Shown piece after piece: positions 1 to 8,894 of a stretch of 64,000 bases of DNA (its first letter is position 1; each line of letters begins with the position of its first letter). The DNA is from Agrobacterium tumefaciens (GTDB taxonomy: Bacteria > Pseudomonadota > Alphaproteobacteria > Rhizobiales > Rhizobiaceae), in NCBI GenBank assembly GCA_025560025.1, contig CP048485.1, positions 2,709,501-2,773,500 on the forward strand, read 5' to 3'. The notes below the pieces were generated by a model, which had not been told where the DNA came from, did no database searches, and was given only the letters and a program-made list of their open reading frames with translations. A program made the translations under genes and the position numbers.

Positions 1-906
1 GCCGATGGCCTGAACTTCGTTGCGGTCGCTGTTGGCGTCTTCGGCATCGCTGAAATCTTGCGCAATCTCGAGAATGAACGCACCCGGTCGGTGCTGATTG
101 CCAAGGTCAGCAGCCTGATGCCGTCGAAGGAGGATTTCAAGCGTATGATCGGCCCGGTGCTGCGCGGCACGGCCATCGGTTCCGCACTCGGCATCCTGCC
201 GGGCGGCGGCGCAATCCTCGCTGCCTTTGCATCCTACACCGTGGAGAAACGCGTCTCCAAGAACCCGGAGGAATTCGGGCATGGCGCGGTTGCCGGTGTG
301 GCCGGTCCGGAATCCGCCAACAATGCTGGCGCCCAGACCTCCTTCATCCCGCTGCTCACCCTTGGCATCCCCGCCAACCCGGTCATGGCGCTGATGATCG
401 GTGCCATGATCATTCAGGGTATCGTGCCGGGCCCCAACGTCGCGACCGAGCAGCCAGCGCTGTTTTGGGGTATCATCGCGTCCATGTGGATCGGTAATCT
501 GATGCTCGTCATCCTGAACCTGCCCTTGATCGGGCTGTGGGTGAAGCTGTTGACGGTGCCCTATTACGTGCTGTTCCCCATCATCATGGCCTTCTGCGCC
601 ATCGGGGTTTACAGCGTCAATTCCAACGTCTTCGATCTCTATGCCGTCGCCTTTTTCGGTTTCATCGGTTACGTTCTGGTGAAATTGCGCTGCGAGCCGG
701 CACCGCTGCTTCTGGGTTTCGTGCTGGGCCCGCTGCTGGAAGAGAACCTGCGCCGCGCCATGATCCTGTCGCGTGGCGATCCGATGACCTTCGTCACGCG
801 TCCGATCAGCGCCACCCTGCTTTTTATTGCGCTTGCGGTGTTGATCGTCGTCTTCCTGCCAAGCGTGAAGAAAAAGCGTGAAGAAGTCTTCGTCGAAGAG
901 GACTGA
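1..906 (+). CDS. tctA: Tripartite tricarboxylate transporter large permease (TctA family), 3' part
   Basis: The frame is open from the first base, so the start lies outside the window and about 301 residues of the C-terminal part are present; TctA proteins are usually near 500 residues. The visible part has many hydrophobic segments and the glycine/proline-rich family motifs GILPGGGA and [13 protein letters not shown]. TctA is the 12-TM inner-membrane subunit that works with TctB and a periplasmic TctC to import citrate or related carboxylates. The substrate cannot be read from this fragment. The partners should lie upstream, outside the window. A hairpin terminator follows directly. Confidence 0.9.
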   Translation, partial: ADGLNFVAVAVGVFGIAEILRNLENERTRSVLIAKVSSLMPSKEDFKRMIGPVLRGTAIGSALGILPGGGAILAAFASYTVEKRVSKNPEEFGHGAVAGVAGPESANNAGAQTSFIPLLTLGIPANPVMALMIGAMIIQGIVPGPNVATEQPALFWGIIASMWIGNLMLVILNLPLIGLWVKLLTVPYYVLFPIIMAFCAIGVYSVNSNVFDLYAVAFFGFIGYVLVKLRCEPAPLLLGFVLGPLLEENLRRAMILSRGDPMTFVTRPISATLLFIALAVLIVVFLPSVKKKREEVFVEED

Positions 907-927
907 GCAAAATCAGGAAAAATTCAG

Positions 928-959
928 ACGCCGGTGATAGAAACGTCGCCGGCGTTTTT
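928..959 (+). terminator. Rho-independent terminator after tctA
   Basis: Arms ACGCCGG (928-934) and CCGGCGT (949-955) are followed by a T run. It lies 22 bases after the tctA stop and separates it from slyX. Confidence 0.75.
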
Positions 960-1058
960 CGTTGAGTCGATCAATATGACGAATCCGGTTCACGAAAGCG
1001 GCGTATGGTTGACTTGAAGCCCGTAAGGCACAAGGAAGGGCGGGAAAGAGAGGTCGAT

Positions 1059-1271
1059 ATGACGTCGGAAACCGAAAAACGGATCATCGCGCTTGAGGAA
1101 ACGATCGCGCATCAGGCCAAGGCCGTGGAAGAACTGTCCGATCAGCTGGCGGAGCAGTGGAAGGTGGTGGAACAGACCCGCGCCAAGCTCGACCGCTTGA
1201 CGGAGAGGTTTCTGAGCCTGGAGGAGCAATCGCTGGACGCGCCTGCAATCACCCGTCCGCCGCATTACTGA
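1059..1271 (+). CDS. slyX: SlyX family protein
   Basis: This is a 70-residue protein that is almost entirely a predicted coiled coil, with heptad-like spacing in EETIAHQAKAVEELSDQLAE, and ends in the PPHY tail typical of SlyX. The ATG at 1059 was chosen over an upstream in-frame start at 1005 because it has a purine-rich ribosome site (GGGAAAGAGAGG) just before it and because it gives the normal family length. SlyX proteins are small and cytoplasmic, with no established biochemical role. The DUF924 gene starts 14 bases downstream, so the two are probably co-transcribed. Confidence 0.85.
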   Translation: MTSETEKRIIALEETIAHQAKAVEELSDQLAEQWKVVEQTRAKLDRLTERFLSLEEQSLDAPAITRPPHY

Positions 1272-1284
1272 CAGGGAAGACCCA

Positions 1285-1836
1285 ATGAAAAAAGACACAG
1301 CCGCACTTGCCGCCGATATCGTGGCTTTCTGGAGGAAGGCTGGGCCTGACAAATGGTTCGACAAGGATGCCGCCTTCGACAACCACTTCCACGACCGTTT
1401 CCGCGACGCCCATTTTGCCGCCGCAAGGCGTGAGCTGGATGATTGGCTGGAGAAGGCGGAAAGCAGTCTGGCGCTGATGCTTCTGCTGGATCAGTTTCCG
1501 CGCAACTGCTTTCGCGGCACTGCGCATATGTATGCGACCGATCCGCTGGCGCGGTTATTCGCCGACGAGGCGATCCGCCGGGGCCACGATCAGGCGCTGG
1601 GCGAGGATTTGCGCGTCTTTTTTTATCTGCCCTTTTCTCATGCGGAAGACCTCAAGGATCAGGAGCGTGCCTGCACTCTCAACCAGCCGCTTGGCGGGCT
1701 TTATCTGCACCATGCCGAAGAGCATCGCGATATCGTCCAGCGCTTCGGCCGTTTTCCGCACCGCAACGACATATTGGTGCGGGAAACGACGCCGGAGGAA
1801 CGGCTATATCTTGATGAAGGCGGTTTTTCCGGCTGA
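1285..1836 (+). CDS. DUF924 family protein
   Basis: This 183-residue soluble protein matches the DUF924 family, which has an all-helical TPR-like fold. Recognisable family stretches are the FWRKAGPDKWF start, LLLDQFPRN and the FFYLPFSHAED segment. No catalytic residues or enzymatic role are established for the family. It follows slyX by 14 bases and is closed by a strong inverted repeat shared with the convergent dnaJ. Length and both ends look normal. Confidence 0.85.
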   Translation: MKKDTAALAADIVAFWRKAGPDKWFDKDAAFDNHFHDRFRDAHFAAARRELDDWLEKAESSLALMLLLDQFPRNCFRGTAHMYATDPLARLFADEAIRRGHDQALGEDLRVFFYLPFSHAEDLKDQERACTLNQPLGGLYLHHAEEHRDIVQRFGRFPHRNDILVRETTPEERLYLDEGGFSG

Positions 1837-1847
1837 GCCCGAAATGA

Positions 1848-1880
1848 AAACGCCGCCTGTCCCGAAAGACGGCGGCGTTT
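1848..1880. terminator. Bidirectional terminator between DUF924 gene and dnaJ
   Basis: Perfect 10-bp arms AAACGCCGCC and GGCGGCGTTT surround a 13-base loop, with A and T tracts on either side. The flanking genes are convergent, so the structure can serve both. Confidence 0.8.
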
Positions 1881-1903
1881 GTCATGATGAGTAACGACGA
1901 TAA

Positions 1904-3037
1904 TCAGCCGTCGAAGAATTCCTTCATCCGGGCGAAGAAGCCGGTCGATTCCGGATTGTTCTCCTTGGAGGATAGCTGCTCGAACTCCTGCAACAGCTCG
2001 CGCTGACGTTTGCTGAGTTTCTGCGGCGTCTCGATCTGGATCTGGATATAGAGATCGCCCGTCTGCGCCGAACGCAGCACCGGCATGCCCTTACCCTTCA
2101 GACGGAACTGCTTGCCCGGCTGGGTGCCTTCCGGAACCGTGACGCGCGACTTGGTGCCGTCGAGCGTCGTGACATCGAAAGTGCCGCCAAGTGCCGCCGT
2201 GGTCATGGAAATCGGTACGGTGCAATAAAGATCGGCGCTGTCGCGCTGGAAGAACTCATGCGGCCGGACCGACAGGAAGATATAAAGATCGCCCGCCGGG
2301 CCACCGCGCATGCCGGCCTCACCTTCGCCCTGCAGGCGAATGCGGGTGCCATCCTCGATGCCCGAGGGAATGTTGACCGAGAGCGAACGCTCTTCCGTCA
2401 CACGGCCCTGGCCGTGGCACTTGCCGCAGGGGTCGGAAATCGTCTGTCCACGACCATGGCAGGTCGGGCAGGTGCGCTCCACCGAGAAGAAGCCCTGCGC
2501 CGCGCGCACGCGGCCGGACCCCTGACAGGTGGCGCAGGTCTTGGGCTGCGTGCCGGGTTTGGCGCCCGAGCCGGAACAGACGTCGCAGGTGATCGAGGTC
2601 GGAACCCTGATCTGCGCCGTCTTGCCGGCAAAGGCTTCCTCCAGCGTGATTTCCATGTTGTAGCGAAGGTCGGCGCCGCGCTCACGCCCGCCGGAAGAGC
2701 GGCGTGCGCGTCCACCACCCATCATCTCGCCGAAAATGTCCTCGAAGATATCGGAGAAGCCGCCATTGGCGAAACCGCCGCCGCCCATGCCACCGCCGCC
2801 CATGCCGCCATTTTCAAATGCGGCGTGGCCGAAACGATCATAGGCCGCGCGCTTCTGCGGGTCCTTCAGCGTTTCGTATGCTTCGTTGATTTCCTTGAAT
2901 TTCTGCTCGGATTCGGCGTTATCCGGGTTCTTGTCCGGATGGTATTTCATCGCGAGTTTGCGGAAGGCGCTTTTCAGCTCTTTTTCGTCCGCGGTCTTGC
3001 TGACGCCAAGTGTTTCGTAAAAGTCTGCTTTCGCCAT
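1904..3037 (-). CDS. dnaJ: Chaperone DnaJ (Hsp40)
   Basis: This is a full-length type I DnaJ of 377 residues. The N-terminal J domain carries the HPD motif (YHPDKNP), followed by a Gly/Phe-rich linker with GGGMGGGG repeats. Four zinc-binding CxxCxGxG repeats are visible: [24 protein letters not shown] and [10 protein letters not shown]-terminal substrate-binding domain follows. DnaJ delivers unfolded clients to DnaK and stimulates its ATPase in the cytoplasm. It lies 90 bases downstream of dnaK on the same strand, the classical order, and is probably transcribed from the heat-shock promoter before dnaK. Confidence 0.98.
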   Translation of the reverse strand: MAKADFYETLGVSKTADEKELKSAFRKLAMKYHPDKNPDNAESEQKFKEINEAYETLKDPQKRAAYDRFGHAAFENGGMGGGGMGGGGFANGGFSDIFEDIFGEMMGGGRARRSSGGRERGADLRYNMEITLEEAFAGKTAQIRVPTSITCDVCSGSGAKPGTQPKTCATCQGSGRVRAAQGFFSVERTCPTCHGRGQTISDPCGKCHGQGRVTEERSLSVNIPSGIEDGTRIRLQGEGEAGMRGGPAGDLYIFLSVRPHEFFQRDSADLYCTVPISMTTAALGGTFDVTTLDGTKSRVTVPEGTQPGKQFRLKGKGMPVLRSAQTGDLYIQIQIETPQKLSKRQRELLQEFEQLSSKENNPESTGFFARMKEFFDG

Positions 3038-3127
3038 TAAGATAACAAGCCCCGCAAATGGATTTCCGGCTGCACGTCGGCAGCCGGATGTCTTGCATAT
3101 GGTGTGAGGAGTAGGGAAGCCACGCGA

Positions 3128-5029
3128 TTATGCGGACTTCTTGTCGTCCTTGATTTCTTCATAGTCGGCATCGACGACGTCGTCCTTGCCGCCTTCAGAA
3201 GCGTCGCCGGCCTCGGCCTGCTGCGCTTCATAGATGGCCTGACCGAGCTTCATGGAGACTTCCATGAGGGTCTGGGTCTTCGCCTGAATGTCGTCGGCGT
3301 CAGGTTCGGAAGCTTCAACCGCCGTCTTCAGGCTGGCAATGGCGTCTTCGATGGCCTTGCGGTCCGTCTCGGAAACCTTGTCGCCATATTCCTTCACCGA
3401 CTTCTCGGTGGAGTGAATGAGGCTTTCGGCCTGATTCTTGGCCTCGACACCCGCACGACGCTTCTTGTCGGCTTCGGCGTTGGCTTCAGCGTCCTTGACC
3501 ATCTTTTCGATGTCGGCGTCGGAAAGACCACCGGAGGCCTGGATGCGGATCTGCTGTTCCTTACCCGTACCCTTGTCCTTGGCGGAAACCTGCACGATGC
3601 CGTTGGCGTCGATATCGAAGGTCACTTCGATCTGCGGAACGCCACGCGGCGACGGCGGCAGGCCGACGAGGTCGAACTGGCCGAGCAGCTTGTTATCCTG
3701 CGCCATTTCGCGCTCGCCCTGCGAAACGCGGATGGTCACGGCCGACTGGTTGTCTTCGGCGGTCGAGAAGGTCTGGCTCTTCTTGGTCGGGATTGTCGTG
3801 TTGCGATCGATCAGACGGGTGAAGACGCCACCGAGCGTTTCGATACCGAGCGACAGCGGGGTCACGTCGAGCAGCAGAACGTCCTTGACGTCGCCCTGCA
3901 GAACGCCGGCCTGAATAGCGGCGCCCATGGCGACCACTTCATCCGGGTTCACGCCCTTGTGCGGCTCCTTGCCGAACAGCTGCTTGACGACTTCCTGCAC
4001 CTTCGGCATGCGGCTCATACCACCAACGAGAACGACTTCATCGATCTCGGAAGCGGAAACGCCGGCATCCTTCAGCGCTGCCTTGCACGGTGCGACCGTG
4101 CGCTGCACCAGATCGTCCACCAGGCTTTCGAACTTGGCGCGGGTCAGCTTCAGCGTCAGGTGCTTCGGACCGGAAGCATCGGCCGTGATGAACGGCAGGT
4201 TGATTTCGGTCTGCTGCGAGGACGAAAGTTCGATCTTTGCCTTTTCCGCAGCTTCCTTGAGGCGCTGCAGGGCGAGCTTGTCGTTCTTCAGGTCGATGCC
4301 CTGATCCTTCTTGAACTCGCCGGCCAGATATTCGACCAGACGCATGTCGAAGTCTTCACCACCAAGGAAGGTATCGCCGTTGGTGGACTTCACTTCGAAA
4401 ACGCCGTCGCCGATTTCCAGAACGGAAATATCGAAGGTACCGCCGCCAAGGTCGTAAACGGCGATGGTCTTGCCGTCCTTCTTGTCGAGACCGTAAGCGA
4501 GTGCAGCTGCAGTCGGCTCGTTGATGATGCGCAGAACATCAAGGCCGGCGATGCGGCCGGCATCCTTGGTTGCCTGGCGCTGGGCGTCGTTGAAGTAGGC
4601 CGGAACGGTGATGACGGCCTTCTCGACCTTTTCGCCGAGATAGGATTCAGCCGTTTCCTTCATCTTCTGAAGGATCATCGCGGAAATCTGCGACGGGGAA
4701 TAATTCTTGTCCTGCGCCTTCACCCACGCGTCGCCATTGTCGCCCTTGACGATTTCAAAGGGAACGAGGGCCTTGTCCTTTTCAACGGTCGGGTCTTCAT
4801 AACGACGGCCGATGAGGCGCTTGACCGCAAACAGGGTATTGGTCGGGTTGGTGACCGCCTGGCGCTTGGCCGGCTGGCCGACAAGGCGTTCGCCATCGTC
4901 GGAAAATGCCACCATGGACGGCGTGGTGCGCGCGCCTTCCGCGTTTTCAATTACTTTCGTGTCCTTGCCGTCCATCACTGCGACGCAGGAATTGGTCGTG
5001 CCAAGGTCGATACCGATTACTTTTGCCAT
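3128..5029 (-). CDS. dnaK: Molecular chaperone DnaK (Hsp70)
   Basis: The product is 633 residues. It opens with [14 protein letters not shown], the Hsp70 phosphate-1 motif, and has the second phosphate loop [12 protein letters not shown] and the adenosine region [11 protein letters not shown]. The linker [13 protein letters not shown] leads to the substrate domain and a C-terminal lid ending in an acidic EEIKDDKK tail. An upstream in-frame start would add 66 residues, but ATG 5029 has the ribosome site CAAGGAGAG and gives the conserved N-terminus. DnaK is the ATP-driven folding chaperone that works with the neighbouring DnaJ and GrpE. It is preceded by a heat-shock promoter. Confidence 0.98.
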   Translation of the reverse strand: MAKVIGIDLGTTNSCVAVMDGKDTKVIENAEGARTTPSMVAFSDDGERLVGQPAKRQAVTNPTNTLFAVKRLIGRRYEDPTVEKDKALVPFEIVKGDNGDAWVKAQDKNYSPSQISAMILQKMKETAESYLGEKVEKAVITVPAYFNDAQRQATKDAGRIAGLDVLRIINEPTAAALAYGLDKKDGKTIAVYDLGGGTFDISVLEIGDGVFEVKSTNGDTFLGGEDFDMRLVEYLAGEFKKDQGIDLKNDKLALQRLKEAAEKAKIELSSSQQTEINLPFITADASGPKHLTLKLTRAKFESLVDDLVQRTVAPCKAALKDAGVSASEIDEVVLVGGMSRMPKVQEVVKQLFGKEPHKGVNPDEVVAMGAAIQAGVLQGDVKDVLLLDVTPLSLGIETLGGVFTRLIDRNTTIPTKKSQTFSTAEDNQSAVTIRVSQGEREMAQDNKLLGQFDLVGLPPSPRGVPQIEVTFDIDANGIVQVSAKDKGTGKEQQIRIQASGGLSDADIEKMVKDAEANAEADKKRRAGVEAKNQAESLIHSTEKSVKEYGDKVSETDRKAIEDAIASLKTAVEASEPDADDIQAKTQTLMEVSMKLGQAIYEAQQAEAGDASEGGKDDVVDADYEEIKDDKKSA

Positions 5030-5373
5030 GCTCTTCTCTCCTTGAAGCGAGCCGTCGGAACCCCGTGAGGCATTCCATTGACAACTCCTTGACTTGGATT
5101 TGCAGTATTCGCTGCAGTTATGCGGCGTATATAAGGAGCGATTTTTCCTGCTGCAAGGCGCAAGAGAGGGGGAAGCGCAGCAAAAAAGCGCAAGAAACCC
5201 CTGTCTGTGCAGAAGCATAGCCATCAAGGCTTGCGGAAGCGGGAAAACGCGACTTGGACATTATGCTGTCCCGCCATCAGATGCGATGGCGGCGGCGGAG
5301 AACGAGGTTCGATTCCGAAGCGGGTTTGGACCGCTTTCGCGATTATGGGGCTTATGCTGTGCCGGAAGGGGGC
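5030..5373. other. Spacer between the hydrolase gene and dnaK
   Basis: No supportable gene is seen here. The part next to dnaK holds its ribosome site and a heat-shock promoter about 100 bases upstream of the start. The distal part, roughly 5160-5373, shows no clear motif. Confidence 0.6.
5129..5157 (-). promoter_or_regulatory. Heat-shock (sigma-32, RpoH) promoter of dnaK
   Basis: On the minus strand the sequence reads CTTG, an 18-base spacer, then CTTATAT. This fits the alphaproteobacterial RpoH consensus CTTG-N17/18-CYTATNT exactly. The -10 lies about 100 bases before the dnaK start codon. Confidence 0.8.
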
Positions 5374-6279
5374 TCACGCCTCGCGAGGCATTCTCTCCTT
5401 AATCATGCTGCAAATGGCGTCGATAACCGTCTGGTCAAGTGCGCGCGGCATGTCGTGTCCCATTCCCTTGATCGGCAGATAAATCGCGTCTGGAATCGAA
5501 AGCGCCGTATCATAACCGTAGGCCGGCGGGATCAAGGGATCATCCGTTCCATGAATGACGAGCGTCGGCACCGTGATCGTCGCCAGACGTGAGCGCCGGT
5601 CCCCAGCCACGGCCATGCCGGCGATCTGCCGTGCCACGCCACCGGGATCATGGTCACGATACACCTCTTCCAGCAAAAGGGAGCGATGGGCGTCTTCGTT
5701 GAACGGATAACCCATGCCCGCAATCCGGTGCGCGAAAGCAAGACGTACTGCCAGAAACCCTTCCTGATTAATGGCGGGATCAGGGGCCGGCCGCATCATC
5801 ATCGCCATGACATCGGGTGCCGCCTGTGGCAGGGCAGGATTGCCGGTGCTCGACATGATCGAGGTCAGGGAAAGGACACGGTCAGCGTGATCGCTAGCAA
5901 GAATTTGTGCGATCATGCCGCCCATGGAGCGGCCGACGACATGAGCCCGCGCAATGCCGAGCGCGTCGAGAAGGCCGACGGCGTCCTTCGCCATATCGCT
6001 GAGCGAATAGGGGACGTCCGGCCGGCGTCCCGCCATCAATTCGGCCGCAAGGGTGCCGAAATCCGGTGTGGGAGAGGCGCTGAAATGGGTGGAATATCCG
6101 GTATCCCTATTGTCGAAGCGGATTACGCGATACCCTCTCGCGGCCAGGTCCTCGCAGAAAGGCTTCGTCCAACGGATCATCTGTGTTCCCAGTCCGGAAA
6201 TCAGCAGGATCGCCTCATTCGCGGCATCGCCGAAACTGTCCCACGCAAGTTCGATGCCATTGGATTTTGCAATGTTCAC
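5374..6279 (-). CDS. Alpha/beta-fold hydrolase
   Basis: This is a 301-residue alpha/beta hydrolase. The nucleophile elbow is GRSMGG, the oxyanion-region motif is LISGLGTQ, and the late segment VIHGTDDPLIP holds the probable catalytic Asp. A histidine in KGMGHDMP near the end completes the triad. GTG 6279 was chosen because GGAGGG precedes it by about seven bases and because homology starts there; an upstream ATG at 6453 lacks support and would overlap the DUF2239 gene. No signal peptide is seen. The substrate is unknown; carboxylesterase or lactone hydrolase are possible. Confidence 0.85.
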   Translation of the reverse strand: MNIAKSNGIELAWDSFGDAANEAILLISGLGTQMIRWTKPFCEDLAARGYRVIRFDNRDTGYSTHFSASPTPDFGTLAAELMAGRRPDVPYSLSDMAKDAVGLLDALGIARAHVVGRSMGGMIAQILASDHADRVLSLTSIMSSTGNPALPQAAPDVMAMMMRPAPDPAINQEGFLAVRLAFAHRIAGMGYPFNEDAHRSLLLEEVYRDHDPGGVARQIAGMAVAGDRRSRLATITVPTLVIHGTDDPLIPPAYGYDTALSIPDAIYLPIKGMGHDMPRALDQTVIDAICSMIKERMPREA

Positions 6280-6343
6280 GGCTGCCCTCCATCGGCAATC
6301 ATTGGAACGGCTTTCGTGACGGTGGCGGGAGACAGGGAGCGCG

Positions 6344-6982
6344 TCACGAATACGCAGGATCGGTCGGGCCGAATGCGAGACGCAGGGCGTAAGTCCTGAT
6401 ATCTGCGGGCCATGAGGCGAGCCGTTCTTCCAGCGCGGGGCGATCATCCGCAAAAAGGGCGCGTGTCGCCTCTTCGTAACCGGGCAGATTTCCCGCGATC
6501 GCCTGCATGAATCGATACGCGGCCTCCTGCGCCGCTCGCCTTTGCTGGTGCGAATCCATTGCCTTCCGGGCCTCTTCCACCAGACGCCGTAGAGTGGCAG
6601 AAGCGCCGCCGGGCTGGCCTGCCAGCCATTCCCATTGCCGTGGCAGCAACGTCACTTCGCGGGCGACAACTCCGAGTTTCGGCCGGCCGCGGCTTTTCTG
6701 ATCCCGATCTTCCTCCAAAAGCGTCGCGTCGGAGGTGTCGGCCCTCGGGCGATACCGTCCCGCCAATGTCTTGAGAGGCTGAGACAGCCGTTCAACGACG
6801 TCCTTATCGGTACCGCGCAGATCGAGATCGACGACACGGCCCGTCGCATCATCGAACACAAGCACGGCGTCGTCGGTCTCGCCTGATCGGCCAATTGCAA
6901 TGGCCACTTCGGCCAAAGGGCCGGTGAACAGCAATTTATTGCCGGAAAATGCGGTGCAAGTTTTGCTCGAAGAATTGGACAT
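6344..6982 (-). CDS. DUF2239 family protein
   Basis: This 212-residue protein matches DUF2239, with the N-terminal CTAFSGNKLLFTGPL and the central GRPKLGVVAREVTLLPRQWE characteristic of the family. The role is unknown. No membrane segments are seen, and arginine-rich stretches in the second half could suggest nucleic-acid contact, which is only inference. The ATG at 6982 lies about 30 bases downstream of a recognisable promoter that carries two TACCCGGGTA palindromes, so expression is probably repressor-controlled. It stands 64 bases upstream of the hydrolase on the same strand. Confidence 0.8.
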   Translation of the reverse strand: MSNSSSKTCTAFSGNKLLFTGPLAEVAIAIGRSGETDDAVLVFDDATGRVVDLDLRGTDKDVVERLSQPLKTLAGRYRPRADTSDATLLEEDRDQKSRGRPKLGVVAREVTLLPRQWEWLAGQPGGASATLRRLVEEARKAMDSHQQRRAAQEAAYRFMQAIAGNLPGYEEATRALFADDRPALEERLASWPADIRTYALRLAFGPTDPAYS

Positions 6983-7325
6983 GTCGCGCTCGCCGAAATG
7001 GATGCGCGCTTAATACCCGGGTAAAATACGATTCGTCAATTATACCCGGGTAAAATTAATGCCGTTCGAAAAAGCTCGTCCAGCGAAGGTGGAATTGGAA
7101 TTTACCATGGTCAGGGATTGGCACGCCGCAGCGCGAGAAACCTGCGCTGACGATTGCCCGTGAACTCTTCGAGGCCGTTCCAGATTATGGCGATGTCCTG
7201 ATAACGATCCGCGATACCAACGCGTCCCCCCGTCGATGCAGCTGATAGGGACGCGGAAAAGAGCGCAGCCAGCCATGGTGGGCGTCGCGCAGCTGCTCGG
7301 TGATTTTTGATGACGCGCGGTGAAA
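6983..7325. other. Spacer with operators and a possible gene fragment
   Basis: No intact gene is visible. The left side holds the DUF2239 promoter and operators. From ATG 7059 a plus-strand frame runs 34 codons. A second frame, displaced by one base, continues from about 7114 to the stop at 7243-7245 and encodes KPALTIARELFEAVPDYGD and similar protein-like sequence. This could be a frameshifted remnant of a gene once divergent from the DUF2239 gene. I cannot name its family. The stretch ends at the 3' end of a tRNA-Ser, a common place for insertion scars. Confidence 0.3.
7010..7052 (-). promoter_or_regulatory. DUF2239 promoter with two TACCCGGGTA operators
   Basis: On the minus strand TTGACG and TATTAA are separated by 18 bases and lie just before the DUF2239 start. 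Two perfect 10-bp palindromes TACCCGGGTA sit at 7014-7023 and 7043-7052, inside an identical 15-base context, 29 bp centre to centre. One overlaps the spacer and -10 edge, the other lies just upstream of the -35. This is the layout of a repressor-controlled promoter. The regulator is not identified. Confidence 0.6.
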
Positions 7326-7415
7326 TGGCGGACAGGGTGGGATTCGAACCCACGGTACGCTTTCACGCACACACGCGTTCCAGGCGTGCGCCTTAAACCA
7401 CTCGGCCACCTGTCC
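7326..7415 (-). tRNA. tRNA-Ser (anticodon GGA)
   Basis: The minus strand folds as a class II tRNA of 90 bases with encoded CCA. The acceptor stem is GGACAGG paired with CCTGTCC, the anticodon loop reads CTGGAAC, a long variable arm GTGTGCGTGAAAGCGTAC is present, and the T loop is GGTTCGAATCC. The anticodon GGA reads UCC/UCU serine codons. Confidence 0.95.
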
Positions 7416-7635
7416 TTTTTCAAATCTGCATGTTTTGAAGAATGCAAATCACTGGAACGGCGCGATATATACCGATGAATTCGCAGGGATCAACACGAAT
7501 CTGACAGTTTTTTGAAATGTCGGCAATTTCCTGCGTTCCGATGCGATTGCAAAGCGGTTTTCCCGCCTTTATCGATGCATTATAGATTTCAAAACATGGC
7601 TGCCCGACCGGCGGCTCGTAAGCGAGGTGTCCCCG

Positions 7636-7953
7636 ATGAAAGCTTTTTTGCGGTTTTTGAGCTTTCTTTTCCTCGTGGCGGCGGTTTTTCTGGGTGTGCT
7701 CGATTCGGTCCGCTCGGTTTCCACATCCTCGGTCAACATCACCGGCATCCTGTCCGTCTGGAACTATCTTCTTCCTGCCTCGCGCACCATGGTGGAAGCG
7801 GCCATGGCTCACTATATTCACCCTGAAGCGTGGCGCTTCGTTGAAAATGCCCTGTCGACGGTGCCGGCATTTGCCGTTTCCCTGGCGCTTTCCCTGCTTT
7901 GCTGGATGGCGGGTTACAGGAAACACAAGGCGATGAGGCGTTTGTCGGCCTGA
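7636..7953 (+). CDS. Small membrane protein of unknown function
   Basis: This 105-residue protein has two strongly hydrophobic segments, one near residues 4-22 (LRFLSFLFLVAAVFLGVLD) and one near 75-93 (AFAVSLALSLLCWMAG), joined by a polar middle part and followed by a basic tail. An inner-membrane location with a periplasmic loop is likely. ATG 7636 is preceded by GAGG at a good distance; an in-frame GTG at 7627 overlaps that site. I do not recognise a family. It stands alone between the tRNA and msrA. Confidence 0.65.
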   Translation: MKAFLRFLSFLFLVAAVFLGVLDSVRSVSTSSVNITGILSVWNYLLPASRTMVEAAMAHYIHPEAWRFVENALSTVPAFAVSLALSLLCWMAGYRKHKAMRRLSA

Positions 7954-8029
7954 CTTTTGTCTGTTGAATTGGGCGCGCCCGCAGATGTGAACCATGAGAA
8001 GCGGCGGAACTGGCCGCATGGAGGACCGA

Positions 8030-8680
8030 ATGTTCCTGTTCGATACGCTTTCAAAAAAGACGACGATGCCGACCGAAGAAACCGCTTTGCCCGGACGCGA
8101 AGAGGCGCTTGCGGTGCCGGAAAACCATTTCGTCAATGGCCGGCCTTTGAAAGGGCCTTATCCCGATGGTCTTGAAACCATTTATCTCGGCATGGGCTGC
8201 TTCTGGGGTGCGGAACGGCTATTCTGGAAAACGCCGGGCGTGTGGGTGACGGCGGTGGGTTATGCTGGCGGCTTTACCCGCAACCCGACATATCAGGAGA
8301 CGACGACCGGCCAGACGGGCCACGCCGAAGTGGTCAAGGTTGTTTACGATCCGGCTGTCATCTCGCTCTCGGGCCTGCTCAAGATATTCTTCGAGGAGCA
8401 TGATCCCACTCAGGGAATGCGGCAGGGCAACGATGTCGGCACGACCTATCGTTCCGCCATTTACGCAACGACGGAAGGCCAGTTGCAGCAGGCGCAGAAG
8501 GCGCGTGACGCTTTTCAGGACGCCCTGGAGGCGGCAGGCCATGGCGGCGCCATCACCACCGAGATCGGGCCGCTTGAAACATTTTATTACGCGGAAGACT
8601 ATCATCAGCAATATCTTGCCAAGAACCCGGGTGGCTACTGCGGCCTAAGGGGAACAGGCGTAAGCTGCAATATCGACTAG
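8030..8680 (+). CDS. msrA: Peptide methionine-S-oxide reductase MsrA
   Basis: This is a 216-residue MsrA. The catalytic motif GCFWGAE carries the nucleophilic cysteine, and the C-terminal [11 protein letters not shown] supplies candidate resolving cysteines for thioredoxin recycling. [19 protein letters not shown] is another family signature. It reduces the S epimer of methionine sulfoxide in oxidised proteins. ATG 8030 has GGAGGA before it, so it is preferred over an in-frame start 36 bases upstream. The roughly 40-residue stretch before the catalytic domain is typical of rhizobial MsrA. There is no signal peptide, so it is cytoplasmic. Confidence 0.95.
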   Translation: MFLFDTLSKKTTMPTEETALPGREEALAVPENHFVNGRPLKGPYPDGLETIYLGMGCFWGAERLFWKTPGVWVTAVGYAGGFTRNPTYQETTTGQTGHAEVVKVVYDPAVISLSGLLKIFFEEHDPTQGMRQGNDVGTTYRSAIYATTEGQLQQAQKARDAFQDALEAAGHGGAITTEIGPLETFYYAEDYHQQYLAKNPGGYCGLRGTGVSCNID

Positions 8681-8697
8681 ATTTTTTGCAGCTTTGG

Positions 8698-8853
8698 CCG
8701 GTGGAAAGACTAAAAAAGCGCCAGATTAAAGTTTTTCCACCGGGTCAAAAAAACCGGATGAATTTTTCATTGAGCCATGCAAGGATATGGGCCAAGCACA
8801 GCCGGGGAAACGGCTGGCGGTTCCGCAGACATTCCCGGTCAACGGGTTTGCGG
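8698..8853 (+). promoter_or_regulatory. Structured leader before the nucleoside importer operon
   Basis: Three successive hairpins are visible between msrA and the binding-protein gene. CCGGTGGAAA/TTTCCACCGG (8698-8707 with 8734-8743) spans a 26-base loop. CAGCCG/CGGCTG lies at 8799-8816. A two-step stem CCGCA/TGCGG with inner CCCG/CGGG lies at 8823-8853. The first could instead serve as msrA's terminator, although no T run follows. A regulatory leader is inference. Confidence 0.35.
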
Positions 8854-8894
8854 GAGGACCCTAATAATATCAATTGCAACAACAGGGCTGCACA

